Shown here in pieces: positions 21,833-32,841 of a stretch of 64,000 nt of DNA (the first letter of the stretch is position 1; every line of letters starts with the position of its first letter). The stretch comes from Paraspadella gotoi. Its lineage: Eukaryota; Chaetognatha. A program made the translations under genes and the position numbers. Location of the stretch: assembly GCA_051294375.1 (NCBI GenBank), contig CM119267.1, positions 15,101,083 to 15,165,082 on the forward strand, given 5' to 3'. The notes under the pieces were generated by a model. That model was not told the DNA's origin. It searched no databases and worked only from the letters and a program-made list of their open reading frames with translations.

Positions 21833-21845
21833 NNNNNNNNNNNNN
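21833..21845. other. Assembly gap, 13 N
   Basis: Short N run inside pyrimidine-rich sequence. Confidence 1.
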
Positions 21846-22505
21846 CGTATGGTAAGTTAGAAGAAATGAGCGAGTCTGATGGTAATCCGTAGCTGAATCT
21901 GGACAGTAAACACTGGACGAGTTCAAGACTAATCTGACTGGAAATTGCACTGAGAGAAGTATTTAGTTTAGGGCAGCATAAATGCGATGGTTGGATTCTT
22001 TTAGATTTGAAAATGATTTAGCCTAAATTTTAGGAATTATTGTTTAATTGATTTTTAAATGTTTTTTCCTATCAACTCAAAAAGGTAGCAATAGAACAGA
22101 TATGAACTTTTTTGACTTTTATCGATAATGCTAATGTTCAATAAAATAAATCTAGTAATACTTTTACACTTTTTTAAAGTTTTTTTTAAAAAATATGAAT
22201 CGTCTTGCATTTCCGAGAATTTCACCGCTAAAATCTTTCTTCATCCGTTTCTCCCTTCACTTTTTTTTTTCTCAAACAAAATCTTATCCTTTCTCTTGCA
22301 ACACTTGATCCTTTTCAACAAGTGTTCAAGGGGGCGCCTTCTGCTTATCAGTTTGTATTTATTCTCATGCTCTCTGCGATTTCCTTTTTTCTTTCTTCTT
22401 TCGCCTTTTTTTTTCTTTTCTTTTTTCCTACTTTTTTCTTTCTTTATATTTTTTCTTTCTATTTCTTTCTTTCCTTCTTTCCTTCCTTCTTTCTTTCTTT
22501 CTTTC

Positions 22506-22932
22506 NNNNNNNNNNNNNNNNNNNNNNNNNNNNNNNNNNNNNNNNNNNNNNNNNNNNNNNNNNNNNNNNNNNNNNNNNNNNNNNNNNNNNNNNNNNNNNN
22601 NNNNNNNNNNNNNNNNNNNNNNNNNNNNNNNNNNNNNNNNNNNNNNNNNNNNNNNNNNNNNNNNNNNNNNNNNNNNNNNNNNNNNNNNNNNNNNNNNNNN
22701 NNNNNNNNNNNNNNNNNNNNNNNNNNNNNNNNNNNNNNNNNNNNNNNNNNNNNNNNNNNNNNNNNNNNNNNNNNNNNNNNNNNNNNNNNNNNNNNNNNNN
22801 NNNNNNNNNNNNNNNNNNNNNNNNNNNNNNNNNNNNNNNNNNNNNNNNNNNNNNNNNNNNNNNNNNNNNNNNNNNNNNNNNNNNNNNNNNNNNNNNNNNN
22901 NNNNNNNNNNNNNNNNNNNNNNNNNNNNNNNN
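22506..22932. other. Assembly gap, 427 N, at a CTTT/pyrimidine-to-purine switch
   Basis: The left flank is a (CTTT)n pyrimidine tract. The right flank is GA/AAG-rich purine sequence on the same strand, so the gap sits at a polarity switch. Confidence 1.
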
Positions 22933-24349
22933 AAGAAAAGCAGAAAAATAGGTGCGAAAAGAGAAACAAATAAGCGAACGAAAAACGAAGAAAATTAAAA
23001 GAATATCACGGGATTAGGATGAAGACTTAAAAGGAGGAAACGAAAAGAAAGAGAATAAAAAAGGAAAGGAGGAAGAAAAAGCGGATGTAGGAGGAGTGAA
23101 GAGGAGGAGAAATTCTTAAGGATGAGAAAAAGTCTCGAGAAGCCTTGATCCTCGCTGTCGGAGAGAGAGGAGGGGAGGAATAGAGAATGAGGAAGGATTA
23201 GTGGGAGGGAGGAAGGATTAGTGGGAGGAAGGAAGGTAGAAATGAGGAGTGGGAGGGAGGAAATAAAAATAATAAGCTGGAGGAAAGATGGTTGGAAGGT
23301 AAAGGTATTATTAGTTTTTAGAAAAGGAATTCAATCAAAGAGTTTTGAGTGAAAAAGAGACTACGACAACGAGAGAGGGTAAAATATTGAAATGAATCGC
23401 ATTGAATTTAACAATACTTGACCTTGGACCGTATCTTGCTCGTTTAATGTATTCTCTCTTATACTAATATTTAGGATAAAGAGAATGATATTTAAGAAGA
23501 AAAGGTACCTAAGATACAAAGAAGGCTAGAGAAGTGTGGGTTGAGCTTCAACTTGACGAGGAAAGAGGAAGATCAAGAAGGAACAAAAGAAAAACGGGGG
23601 TTTAAGACTTTCGAGACAGAAAAAGCGTTTGCATCGCGAGCGAGAGAGAGAGAGACGGAGAGATAGAGAGAGAGAGACGTAGCGAGAGACGGAGAGTGGG
23701 AGGACAAAAACGCCAAATGTCTGAGAGGAGTTGGACAAGGACGCGCGGAAGGAGGAGGAAGGGGAGGAGGAAGAGGAAAAGGGGAAATGTAGGACGGGGG
23801 CGATAAAATTTTGAGGAGGAGGGGGAGAAGGAGGAAGAGGAGGAGGAGGAGAACGGAGGCGAAGGAGGTCGCGAGGTCAATTCCTTGCAAACGATCCCGG
23901 GACAGAATTTTTCGCGAAGATGGAACCGAAGAAGGACAGAAATCTGCGGCGGAGGAAGGGAAGGAAGGATAGAGATGTGAGACGGACAGATGGAACGCGG
24001 TATGTATGATAAAGAGAGGGAATTGCTATAAGCAATAAGCAAAGGGGTAGCCATATTCTATGGCAAAGGTTGACAGGTAGGGATAGCCATGTACTTACAG
24101 GAAAGGGATGGCCTTATACATACAGGAAGGAATTGAGAAAACTTAATGGTTACCGTATAATTGATAATTAAAAACATGTTTGTTGCCGTCAGCAAATGAA
24201 TGAGAATCTATTTTGAGAATCTATGTATCATTTAACTGGCCGGTTAATGCCTCCAGTCAAAAGTCACTCTTTACCTCGTGAAAAAAAAAGGGAGGCAGCG
24301 GAATCGAACCATGAAACTTTTAAAGCGCAGAGGAAAAATCATCTTCTTT

Positions 24350-24583
24350 CGTCCGGCCTGTTTAGTACGTCGCTCCAACCCGACACCCGCGACTATTAGC
24401 GGTAATTAGCGCCTTAGCGTCTCTCGGGCGCGAAACCCCTCGGGGTCACGCGGAACGAAATACGGCGCCCGGTACCGCCTCCGCCGGGCCTGGGCTGTCG
24501 GGTCGGGCGCCCGAGCAGGCACGCGGCTTTGGTAAGCCCCCCCCTCCCGGTTTCGCGAACGCCTTATGATAAATCATAAGGCG
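24350..24583. other. GC-rich patch ending in short perfect palindromes
   Basis: A CpG-dense block (24370-24545) is followed by TTCGCGAA (24552-24559) and a perfect inverted repeat at 24560-24583 (arms CGCCTTATGAT, 2-nt spacer). CGCTACAT then occurs three times in 24600-24645. No coding frame was recognised. Confidence 0.5.
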
Positions 24584-24712
24584 AAAGCGAGAAAGGGAGT
24601 TTCCGCTACATAGATTCGCGCTACATAAAGCCGCGCTACATTCGTCAGGCGTTCGAAAACCGCGGAACGCTGGACGCCAGAGAGAGTAGAGAGGATGATG
24701 AGAGGGATCATA

Positions 24713-24725
24713 AGAAGAGAGAGAG

Positions 24726-24759
<34 letters not shown>

Positions 24760-24780
24760 TGAGAGAGAGAGAGCAGAGAG
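24713..24780. repeat. (GA)n microsatellite
   Basis: An interrupted GA array. Confidence 0.9.
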
Positions 24781-25379
24781 TGCAAAGGTGGGAAAAAATA
24801 CGTTTTTAACGATGAAAGTCATCGGAGACTCCTTAAAACGTTTATGATAAACCGGAAAAATATGGAGTCTCGCGTTGGAAAAATTAAAGGGAAAAACGAA
24901 AAAGGGAAAAAGTAAAAGAAAAATGAAAGGAGCTGCTGCTGGAGCAAGGAAAATATGTAAGAAATGAAAAAAGAAGAAGAACATAAAAAAATTGAGGGGG
25001 GGGGGAAGAGAAGGAAAAGAAAAGAGACCGTTGTTCGTTTTGTGTTCGCCAGAGCGAAAATTTTCTTTTTTTCCTAAAGTGGGCTACTATTTTCCCCGGG
25101 ATGGGAACGTACTCCCTTCTTTAAAGGGTGAAAACATTGATGATTTATAAAGACTGCCATAAGCAGTTGAACTAAATAAGAGTATTTTATATTTTAAAAC
25201 TACTTCCTGGATATAAGTTTATACAACCTTTTTTCTATAGGTTTGCCAAATTTGTATATGTTAAATTAGTAAAAGTATAACGTTAGTTAAAACTTATTTT
25301 TATCGTACGTTACTATAACTAGTAAGAACCAGACGTTTATATAAAAAAAAAGCGAGATAAAAAGAGAAACGAAATTCGG

Positions 25380-25640
25380 TGCCAAAGATCGTCATATCTC
25401 GACTGACACGCCCTCTCCACGCGCCCCTCAGCGCCGCAAATAAAGCGTCACTCAAACGGAAACCCAGGGCGGCGCGGCGCGGCGCGGGCCGCCCTCAGAT
25501 TTTTGATGCCCACAGACGCGGGTCACCGGTTGTCTCTCGCCCCGGAGACCCGCGGGGGACGCCCCGGAGCCCGGGCGGGCGCGGCCCAGTCCCCGGACGG
25601 GGTTAATGGTTTTCGAGTGGGTAGAATGGCCGGGGTGGCG
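25380..25640. other. CpG-rich non-coding block (second copy at 37344-37612)
   Basis: GC-rich sequence with tandem GGCGC words and CCCGGG/CCGG sites. The short frames across it differ between the two copies because of indels, so coding use is unlikely. Function unknown. Confidence 0.4.
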
Positions 25641-26106
25641 AGAGTTGTGAATGGTAGAAAATGGTTTTTGGAAAAGCTGGTGGTGAAGGCCAGGAGAATA
25701 TATATCTTCGAGTACGATAGTCTATACTATGATTACTATGACATAACAATCTTTCATGAAACATTTTTATTTCATTTTTAGGCAACCGACAATACCAAAT
25801 TGAGTTAATTTTGGTAGTCAGTGTTTCTCAGAACTTGTATAAAAATTGGGTTTTAATAATAGTTTGGCCTTTGGGTGCAATGCGAGGGTGAAATATTGGA
25901 CGTCGTAGTCAATTAGCGTTGTGATTTTTTGCTTTATTTCTTTTTTCTTTACTTTATTATTATTTCATTATCTATGTACTTTAGCACATCTGGCTAATGG
26001 ATAAAACAATTAATGAGACAGTGATGTCGGCGCGACAATGTTTTTCGTCTTTTAGTAACCGTATTTGATAAATTGATAAAAAGGCAATTCAACAATTTAC
26101 ACAAAA

Positions 26107-26112
26107 GAGAGC

Positions 26113-26176
<64 letters not shown>

Positions 26177-26177
26177 C
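26107..26177. repeat. (GA)n microsatellite; longer in the second copy (38069-38178)
   Basis: The array is about 70 bp here and about 110 bp in the A'' copy. The length difference fits haplotype variation or read-level error. Confidence 0.93.
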
Positions 26178-27799
26178 ATGCTTTTTATCCTTAAATCCTG
26201 GAACACATGCAAAGGGACGTTTTCTGATTTGGTCACACATCACACTGGCGCAACTGAACTTTTTTTTGTGATACAGAGCATTACAAAAATAGGAAATACA
26301 CGGTGGTGCATAAATTGAGTCAGGTGGCACGATGATATAAAAAAACAAATTTATTTCATTCAACGAATTAGTCCTTGAAAAAAAAAGAAAAACCCCCAAA
26401 TCGGTGCCGAGCCCAGGATGATATTTCTGATCGTCGGCTCAACTTATGCGTCTGTTTGTATATATACGATGAAAATCTCAATAATAACAGTTTACATTTA
26501 CATAACAATGAACTTATAACAAGGACGTTCGACATCTTTTATATTGTACAAAAAAAAAAACTTCGTGTCGATGAAAATTATTGGGTGGAACAATAACTTT
26601 GTTCCGTCGTGTCGGTAGATGGTTTACGAAAATCTGCCCCCCAAAAAAATATCAACTTAATTAACTAAATCTTCATTCGTCATACTTTTAGTTTAATCTC
26701 AGACCGACGCCTAAATATTCGCCCGATTTCGCAAAGCCGCTTTTTACTTTGCCCGCTTCAATTTAATATTAACAAAATATTATTTCACTACTAAATTCTA
26801 AACTGTCTAAAAATTTTGTTATCGAAGTCACGGAGTGTACAAAGAAATTAATGAGAAATATATTTTAGTTTAACTAATCCACCCTGTCTGTTTAAAATTG
26901 CGGTCAACGTCTTCACTGAAAGAATCGGGGAAGAGGTATGACGAAGAAAAGAGAAATCGGGGCAGCAAAGGGAAAAGCGATAAAAGATCGATCAGAATAA
27001 TGGCCTCAACTAGATGGGGTGGGAAAAGGGTCAAAACGAGTACAAGCGATCGAAATGGACTCCCGTCGTTTAAAAGAAATATCTGAAAGAAAGAGAATAA
27101 GAAAAAGAAAAAGAATAAGATAGGGACAGAGAGGTTAGACTGGGTAGAGGCATAGGATCTAAAATTAAATATTCAGAAAAGAGATGAAAGAAGTCGAGAC
27201 TGAAATTAAAACTGCGGAGCTCACAATAAGACAGGGAGAGATCCTTTACTAAAACCTTTGAAGGGGGAAACACTTCTGAAACGTCAACCGCTCCAGAATG
27301 GAACCATGACCCGAATAAATATAAAGATAAAAGAAAAAATGGCGGACAAAGCAGACAAGCGGCTTACGCGTCATGGGTAAAACGTTGGCGAACTTCATGG
27401 AAACGGAAAATGTAAATCACAACGCTGCCCATAAAAATACAGTGCTACCGCTTAAAAACTAGAGTTACATTTAAGATAAAATAAGAAGGAATGGAAACGG
27501 AAAAAAAAATATGCCTCAATATGAGCATCGAAGAAAAAAAATGTATCACTGAAAAATTAAATCATATTCACTGCCAAAAAAAAAACCGCACGAATTCGAT
27601 TGTGAGAAAAGATGATTGAGACGCGAAAACCTCGACTAAAACCCAAACAAAATCAACACTGAAATCTGTGTTGTCATGGTTGTTTGTTTTTTTCGTAAAG
27701 TCAATTAACTTTTTGTTAAGTTTATCATCTAGTTTTGTTTTTCGTCGGTCAATTGAAGTCTTTTCGACTAGGTTCTGCCCCCCATTTCCCGTTCAGTCT

Positions 27800-29723
27800 T
27801 CAATCGGTGCACTGATTCCCGTCCCTGATCTTCACCGCGCCCATCCTGTCCATGTCCGGCGGCCATTGCAAGACGTTGCCGCGAGTCACGGCGGAGATGC
27901 AAGGGTCTGCAATGAGCCTCACGGCCTCCATCGTCATCGCGTAGTTCCAGATGGAGACCCCCGTCATCTCTCCGACGAAGCTCTGGGCGCCAACGAACTT
28001 CCCGCCCGGCTTCTCCTTGTCCTGACCCAGAAAAGACGCGGAGGTCCCGAAAAACATGAGGCCGCCCACCGGGATCTCCGTCTTGGGCCGGAGTCCCTGA
28101 CCAGCGTCGACGGGGTTTCCGTCCACGTAGAAGGCCCAGGTGCCTGAGACGGCGCGCCACGTGAGGGCGAAGTGGTGCCATTGATTCTGGATGGAGTAGG
28201 GAAGGGTCACTTTTTTGGCGTCGCCGCCGAGGTCGACCTGCGCGAGGATAATGAGAAAAAAAAAAAGATGATCGTGATAATGATATGAAGAAGAATCAGG
28301 AAAAAAAATTTCAAATCAATCAACCGACCTGCATCTGGTTGTCGCTGATCTGCGCCAACCCTCTTGCCCCTATCATAACGATGTCGTCCTTCTTCCCCAT
28401 GGAGTAGCTCAACACGGTCCCCAAGCGCCTCGTCCGCGTCTTGACCCAAAACGCAAGCGTGATCTGACTCAAGTTTCTCTTCCCCGTCAGGGGGTTCAAG
28501 ACGCGGGCGAAATCCGAGGCGCTCTTTCCCTCGAAGACCAACTTGGTCGAATCGTCTCTCGCGGACCTCGACGGCGACTTGGAGTCCTTAGCTTTGCTCG
28601 ACGACGAAGACGACGACGAAGACGACGACGACGAAGATCCTCCAGACGTGGTGGCGTCCACCACCTGCTGCAGCTTCCCCATCTCCTCCTGCAGCTCTTG
28701 CACGAGTTTGGAGTAGTCCATCAGCAGGTTGTTGTACATCTCCGCGTTGTGCGCCTTAATGCTCTGGATGACGGTGCGGAGCTTGCCGTCCTGGACGGCG
28801 ATCGTCTCCATCTTTGAGGAGAGGGTGGAGCGATATTGTGACGTCTCGTACTGGAGCAGTTGGAAGCGGCGGGAGAGGTTGTGGACGTGGGTCTCCATCT
28901 CGGCGAGGACGATCTTATTCGTGTCGGATTCCACCTGAAATAAAGGGGGGAATGTTGCTGAGGCTTTGTAAAAAAGGTTGAAAATAACTTTTATGAAAAA
29001 TCAGATGCAAAACAACGTCAAAACTATGGCAATTCTAAATCCCGAATATTTTAATAACTAGTTATTTATATATCTATTGCTAACATTTGTTTGTATGTAC
29101 AGTACATTTATTATAATTGCAATGACAAAACGTCCACTTTTCACCTGAAACTTGTAAGTCCTGACGACGAGATAGAGCAAGATGGCCGTCACGGCGGCGA
29201 TGATGACGAAGTTGACGACGATCATTCGCGTGAGTCCAACGAACTTCTTGGCACCTCGCTTTCGGTTGGAGGAAGGTCCCTCGGCGCAGCCGTAGACCGA
29301 TTTGAACTCGTAGGAGGAAGTGGGCGTGGAGGAGAGCGAGTTGGAGATGGGGTTCTTCATGAGGGTGCTGAGATTGTTCGGGGGGCCGCCCAGTCCCATG
29401 CCTCCGCCGCCGGACGTCGGGCCGCCCCCCATTGGGTCTGGAGGCAACGGCCGGGAGCGGAGATGAGGAGGCAGAGCGCGCATGCCGCGGTAGGGCGTCA
29501 CGTCGGCCTCGGCGTAGGTGGCGTTGCCGGAACAGCCGCCGGAACTACCGCCCCCGCCGTTGGAGCAGCCTCCGCCGCAGCCGGCGACGCAGACGCCGAC
29601 ACCGCCGTTGAGGCGCGCGCCGGAAATGGTCTCGGATCCCTGGTTCGGCGCCAAACCGGAAATGCGGCGAAGATCGAGCTGTGAATGGCTGCGGGAACTG
29701 TACTTCCGGTTCGGCAGAACCAT
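27800..29723 (-). CDS. Transmembrane (type II) long pentraxin, neuronal-pentraxin-receptor-like; complete, 3 exons, 540 aa
   Basis: Long pentraxins are secreted or membrane-anchored lectin-like proteins; the neuronal ones cluster receptors at synapses. Exons are 29145-29723 (193 codons), 28329-28934 (202) and 27800-28237 (145 plus stop), all joined at phase 0 (CAG|GTGAAA, CAG|GTCGGT donors; CAG acceptors). The ATG at 29723 has A at -3 and G at +4. Exon 1 gives a Gly/Cys-rich cytoplasmic tail and one membrane span (about 167-187, MIVVNFVIIAAVTAILLYLVV). Exon 2 gives a coiled coil (about 194-285), a poly-Ser linker and the domain start (LAFWVKTRTRRLGTVLSYS). Exon 3 has QWHHFALTW, LGQDKEKPGGKF and SFVGEMTGVSIWNYAM, then two C-terminal cysteines. 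Both cysteines of the usual domain disulfide are Ala (TLAFWV, HFALTW), and several calcium-ligand positions differ. Domain assignment is firm; the ligand is unknown. Confidence 0.9.
28598..28640. repeat. (GAC/GAA)n run coding the pentraxin poly-Ser linker
   Basis: Minus-strand TCG/TCT/TCC codons give about 14 serines between the coiled coil and the pentraxin domain. The A'' copy of this run (about 40632-40670) carries indels. Confidence 0.85.
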
Positions 29724-29984
29724 GCTGACGAGGATGAGTGGAGGGGAGGGGAGGGAGGATTGGGAAGAGGGGTGGGGTGGAGGAAGAGGAGGAAGAGATC
29801 GACGAAGGAAGCGAGAGGAAACGCTCGTCGCTTTGCCCGACCTTCGAAGGGCAAATCTCGCGGTTCGGGCTTAACAACTTCTCTTTCTCCTCCTTATTTT
29901 TCTTTTTTTTTTCTCTATTTTTTTTTCTCTTTCTTTTTTCGTTAAAAACGAAAGCCGAGAGGATTAAACGCTGACGCCCGCACG

Positions 29985-30310
29985 TAGACCGTGATCCGCC
30001 GCGGTTAAGGTCGACCTCGTGGCGTCGGCAGCGGCGTCGGCAGCGGCGTCAGCGGCGGCGGCAGCGGCGGCCGAGAACGACGACGGAAGATGGCGAATGA
30101 AGGTGAGGCCGGTTTTAATGGTTATGTCATGGCTTTTTTTTCGGCGGGTAAGGTCGAAACGTCGACGTCGTTGGCCGAAAGAGAGAGTTAAAAGAGAGCG
30201 AGACTTTAACGAATCGCTGCGGCGCATGCGCGGGTTTTTTCCGACGGACGGAAGGATCGGGGTCTACGTCGTCGTCGTCGTCGTCTTCATCGTCGCACGA
30301 GCAACGTCCG
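29985..30310. promoter_or_regulatory. CpG-rich region upstream of the pentraxin start, possible bidirectional promoter
   Basis: GC-rich sequence with GGC/GTC repeats begins about 260 bp upstream of the pentraxin ATG. On the plus strand, CGGAAG (30084-30089, ETS core) overlaps AAGATGGCG (30087-30095, YY1-like), and a consensus donor AAG|GTGAGG follows (exon end at 30102). These could mark a plus-strand first exon diverging from the pentraxin gene. The same arrangement is kept in the second copy (about 42165-42195). Confidence 0.35.
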
Positions 30311-30617
30311 AGTGGAGGTAAGGTAGAAGGTGACGCGAGGATGGTGAGTCGAAATAAATAAACATCTGAAAAAAAAGAAGAAGAATTATATATTAATAAA
30401 TATTCAATTGTAATAATATTAATATGCTATAGATTGTAAACTTTTTCCTGAGAGGGAAAAAGGAGAATGCTTCCTTTTAAAGTAACAAAAGAAAAAACGA
30501 TCAAGGAAACGACATGGAAAAAAAGGAGAGGAAAATAAGAAAAGATGACTGAACAGATAAAAAGGATATTTTTATTTTTTTATTCGACGATAGAGAAAAC
30601 GAGAGGCCAGTAGGAGC

Positions 30618-30619
<2 letters not shown>

Positions 30620-30663
<44 letters not shown>

Positions 30664-30685
30664 AGAGCAGAGAGAGAAAAGAGAG

Positions 30686-30733
<48 letters not shown>
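30620..30733. repeat. (GA)n array, 115 bp, interrupted
   Basis: A GA tract broken by single AGA and GCA units. It corresponds to 42715-42835 in the second copy. Confidence 0.92.
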
Positions 30734-30734
<1 letters not shown>

Positions 30735-31074
30735 GATGCTCAGCGAAAAAACGTGTAAAACCGTACGGTTGCTAAGCCTCGCCTTTTTTCTCTTTCTTTT
30801 TCTCGAGCCGCCATTTTCTTCGATGTCCTTTTGTTTACATTTTTTTTTTTCGTCTTCTTTTTTCAACTCGACTATTATTTCGTCAGTTTTTTTCGCCGTT
30901 TTCTCCTCCATTTCTCTGTTCAGTATTATTTATCACGGGCGTTTAGCACAACGGAAACCCCTTTTCTCTTTTGTTTCCCTCCGCCCCCCCGCCCCCCCTT
31001 CTCCGCGAATAAATGATATCGAGCGACATAAAATACGGATAAAGAAAGTTTCTAGGGAAATTTTTTTCTCTCTC

Positions 31075-31603
31075 GCACTTCCCAATGGCTCGATTCTCTG
31101 CTCTCTTTCCTCTCTCTCTCTCTCTCCTCTCTCTCAATCTCTCTCATCTCTCCCTCTCTCTCTCTCTGCTTCTCTCATCTCTCTCTCTCTCTCTCTTGCT
31201 CTCTCCTCTCTCCTCCATTCTGTTCATTCGACCCGAAATTGGAAAAGTCTGTTGATAACGGCCCAACGATGGCTGCCCCGTTCATCACCCGGAAAAAGCG
31301 GCGGGGACAGAAAACCCCGGCGAGAGATTGGCGACGCCCGGGACCCGAGGAACGACGCCGGCGACGCCGAGATTCGAGGAACGACGCCGCGACGCCGAGA
31401 CGGCGACGAAGGCGAGGCATTCGGCGCCGGGATCTGAACGAACCGCGTCGGTCGCCGGATCCAATGAAGGTGCGGCTCATGGATTTCCGAAGTCGTTCCA
31501 ACCATTTTCGCATCAAAGTCTCTCTCTCTCTGTCTCTGTTTCTCTCCTCTCTCTCTCCTCATCTCTACCCTCTCTCTCTCTCTCTCTCTTTCTCTCTTCT
31601 TCT

Positions 31604-31642
<39 letters not shown>

Positions 31643-31784
31643 CTTCTTCTCTCTCTCTCTCTCTCTCTCTCGTCTCTCATCTCTCTCTCTCTCGCTCTAA
31701 ACCGAACGAGCTCGACCCTCGCCAAACGGAAACTCAGCGGCGACGCATCCGACTAGCACTACGCGTCATTTCCACGCCCAACAA

Positions 31785-31866
<82 letters not shown>

Positions 31867-31890
31867 TCCTCTCTCTCTCTCTCGCTCGTA
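31075..31890. repeat. Series of (CT)n arrays flanking a GC-rich block
   Basis: CT arrays at about 31090-31215, 31518-31697 and 31787-31888, separated by CpG-rich and unique sequence. Apparent ORFs of 140-230 codons here are repeat translation. Confidence 0.92.
31346..31402. repeat. 29-bp GC-rich tandem duplication (minisatellite)
   Basis: Two units starting CGAGGAACGACGCCG, at 31346-31374 and 31375-31402. It is present again in B' (about 35778-35835) and, more degraded, in B'' (about 43470-43530). Confidence 0.8.
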
Positions 31891-32559
31891 ATGACGTCGA
31901 AACTATCCCCGACTCTGCTGACCTTTTCCTTTCGAAATCCTCTCAAGATAAACCCACTCCGGACGGGCGTCGAATGACCGGATTTGCACTTACCCTTTTC
32001 CGACTTAATCCTTTCCCATTCCGACCATTAGAATGACCGTTTAAAACTTACCTTGTTTCCAAACTCTCATCTTGGTAAATTTCGTGAATGCCCATCCTTT
32101 AGGCTTTTTAGGTTTAATCTGTGCAGCGTTTATCAACATTTCATTTTCCTTCTCTCTCTTCATTTCATCCCTAACTTATCCCTAACCTTACCCACCGACC
32201 CGAAAACCCCGAATGACTGCCTTTATCCCTGTTGGGAATTTTAATGGAACGAGGGACACTTTCGCTAATGAATCGATTCTCTGCCCCTCATTACTTTCCC
32301 CCATTTTTTTCCTTACCTACGACATTGCCGTCGACGGACGACGACAGCGAAGACGACGACGACAACTTTTTATGGATTCGAATCTACGCGGGTTTTCGCT
32401 TATTCATGGGGAGTTCATTAATGATTGGATTCTGCCTCTTTATCAAAATTCACAATATAAATTGTTTTTTTTTTTTATATTCTAGCTGGAAGAAAATGAG
32501 AAAGGAAGGATTTAGAGAAGAGAAAAAAGAATAAATGAAAAAAAGGAAAGGAAAAAAAG

Positions 32560-32591
32560 AAAGAAAGGAAAGAAAGGAAGAAAGAAAAAAA

Positions 32592-32632
<41 letters not shown>

Positions 32633-32666
32633 AAAGAAAGAAAGAAACGAAAGAAAGAAAAAAGTA
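32560..32666. repeat. (GAAA)n microsatellite closing segment B
   Basis: A purine tract of GAAA/GGAA units. The equivalent tract in B' ends at 37141, where the sequence jumps into segment A''. The repeat is therefore a junction point. Confidence 0.9.
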
Positions 32667-32797
32667 AGATAGTTGTTCAATAGTGGCTGTTCCTCTCTAA
32701 CGCCTGTCCAAGACCTACCGCCGGCTTTGGGCGCGAGAGCCGAAGGAGGAAAGAAATAAATCGAATAAAACCGGATCTTATCGAATGAGCGAGAGAG

Positions 32798-32841
<44 letters not shown>

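Larger units (their letters stand above)
15700..27799. other. 12-kb stretch between ABCC and pentraxin genes; no exon recognised
   Basis: Holds four scaffold gaps, purine/pyrimidine-biased low-complexity DNA, a palindrome (16144-16331), a GC-rich CpG island (about 17800-18800), smaller CpG-rich patches (20640-20940, 24350-24560, 25380-25640) and an 11-14 bp inverted repeat at 20416-20461. Open frames up to 262 codons exist only in GC-rich or repeat sequence and show no domain. Part of it may be intron or 5' UTR of a gene I cannot see. Confidence 0.6.
25175..30770. repeat. Duplicated segment A, first copy (contains the intact pentraxin gene)
   Basis: Collinear with 37142-42868 over its whole length, from AATAAGAGTATTTTATATTT to TAAGCCTCGC. 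This copy has intact exons and fewer homopolymer indels, so it is probably the better consensus. Confidence 0.93.
30771..32666. repeat. Duplicated segment B, first of three copies
   Basis: Collinear with 35219-37141 (B') and 42869-44858 (B''). Contents in order: a pyrimidine-rich start with a YY1-like CCGCCATTTT, CT arrays, a GC-rich minisatellite, further CT arrays, sequence unique within B, and a terminal (GAAA)n. No coding exon recognised. Confidence 0.93.

Noticed and set aside
22128-22973. 281-codon frame across the 427-N gap
   Set aside because: Most of it is N and the rest is Phe-rich translation of CTTT repeats.
24285-24370. tRNA-like T-arm/box B (GGTTCGATTCC on the minus strand) followed by a T9 run, like a Pol III gene end
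   Set aside because: The T-stem does not pair properly, no box A or D-arm lies at the right distance and no acceptor-stem partner exists. At best it is a decayed tRNA-derived relic.
30736-31700. Plus-strand frames of 140-233 codons across segment B
   Set aside because: They mostly translate CT arrays into Leu-Ser, and the frames change between the three B copies.
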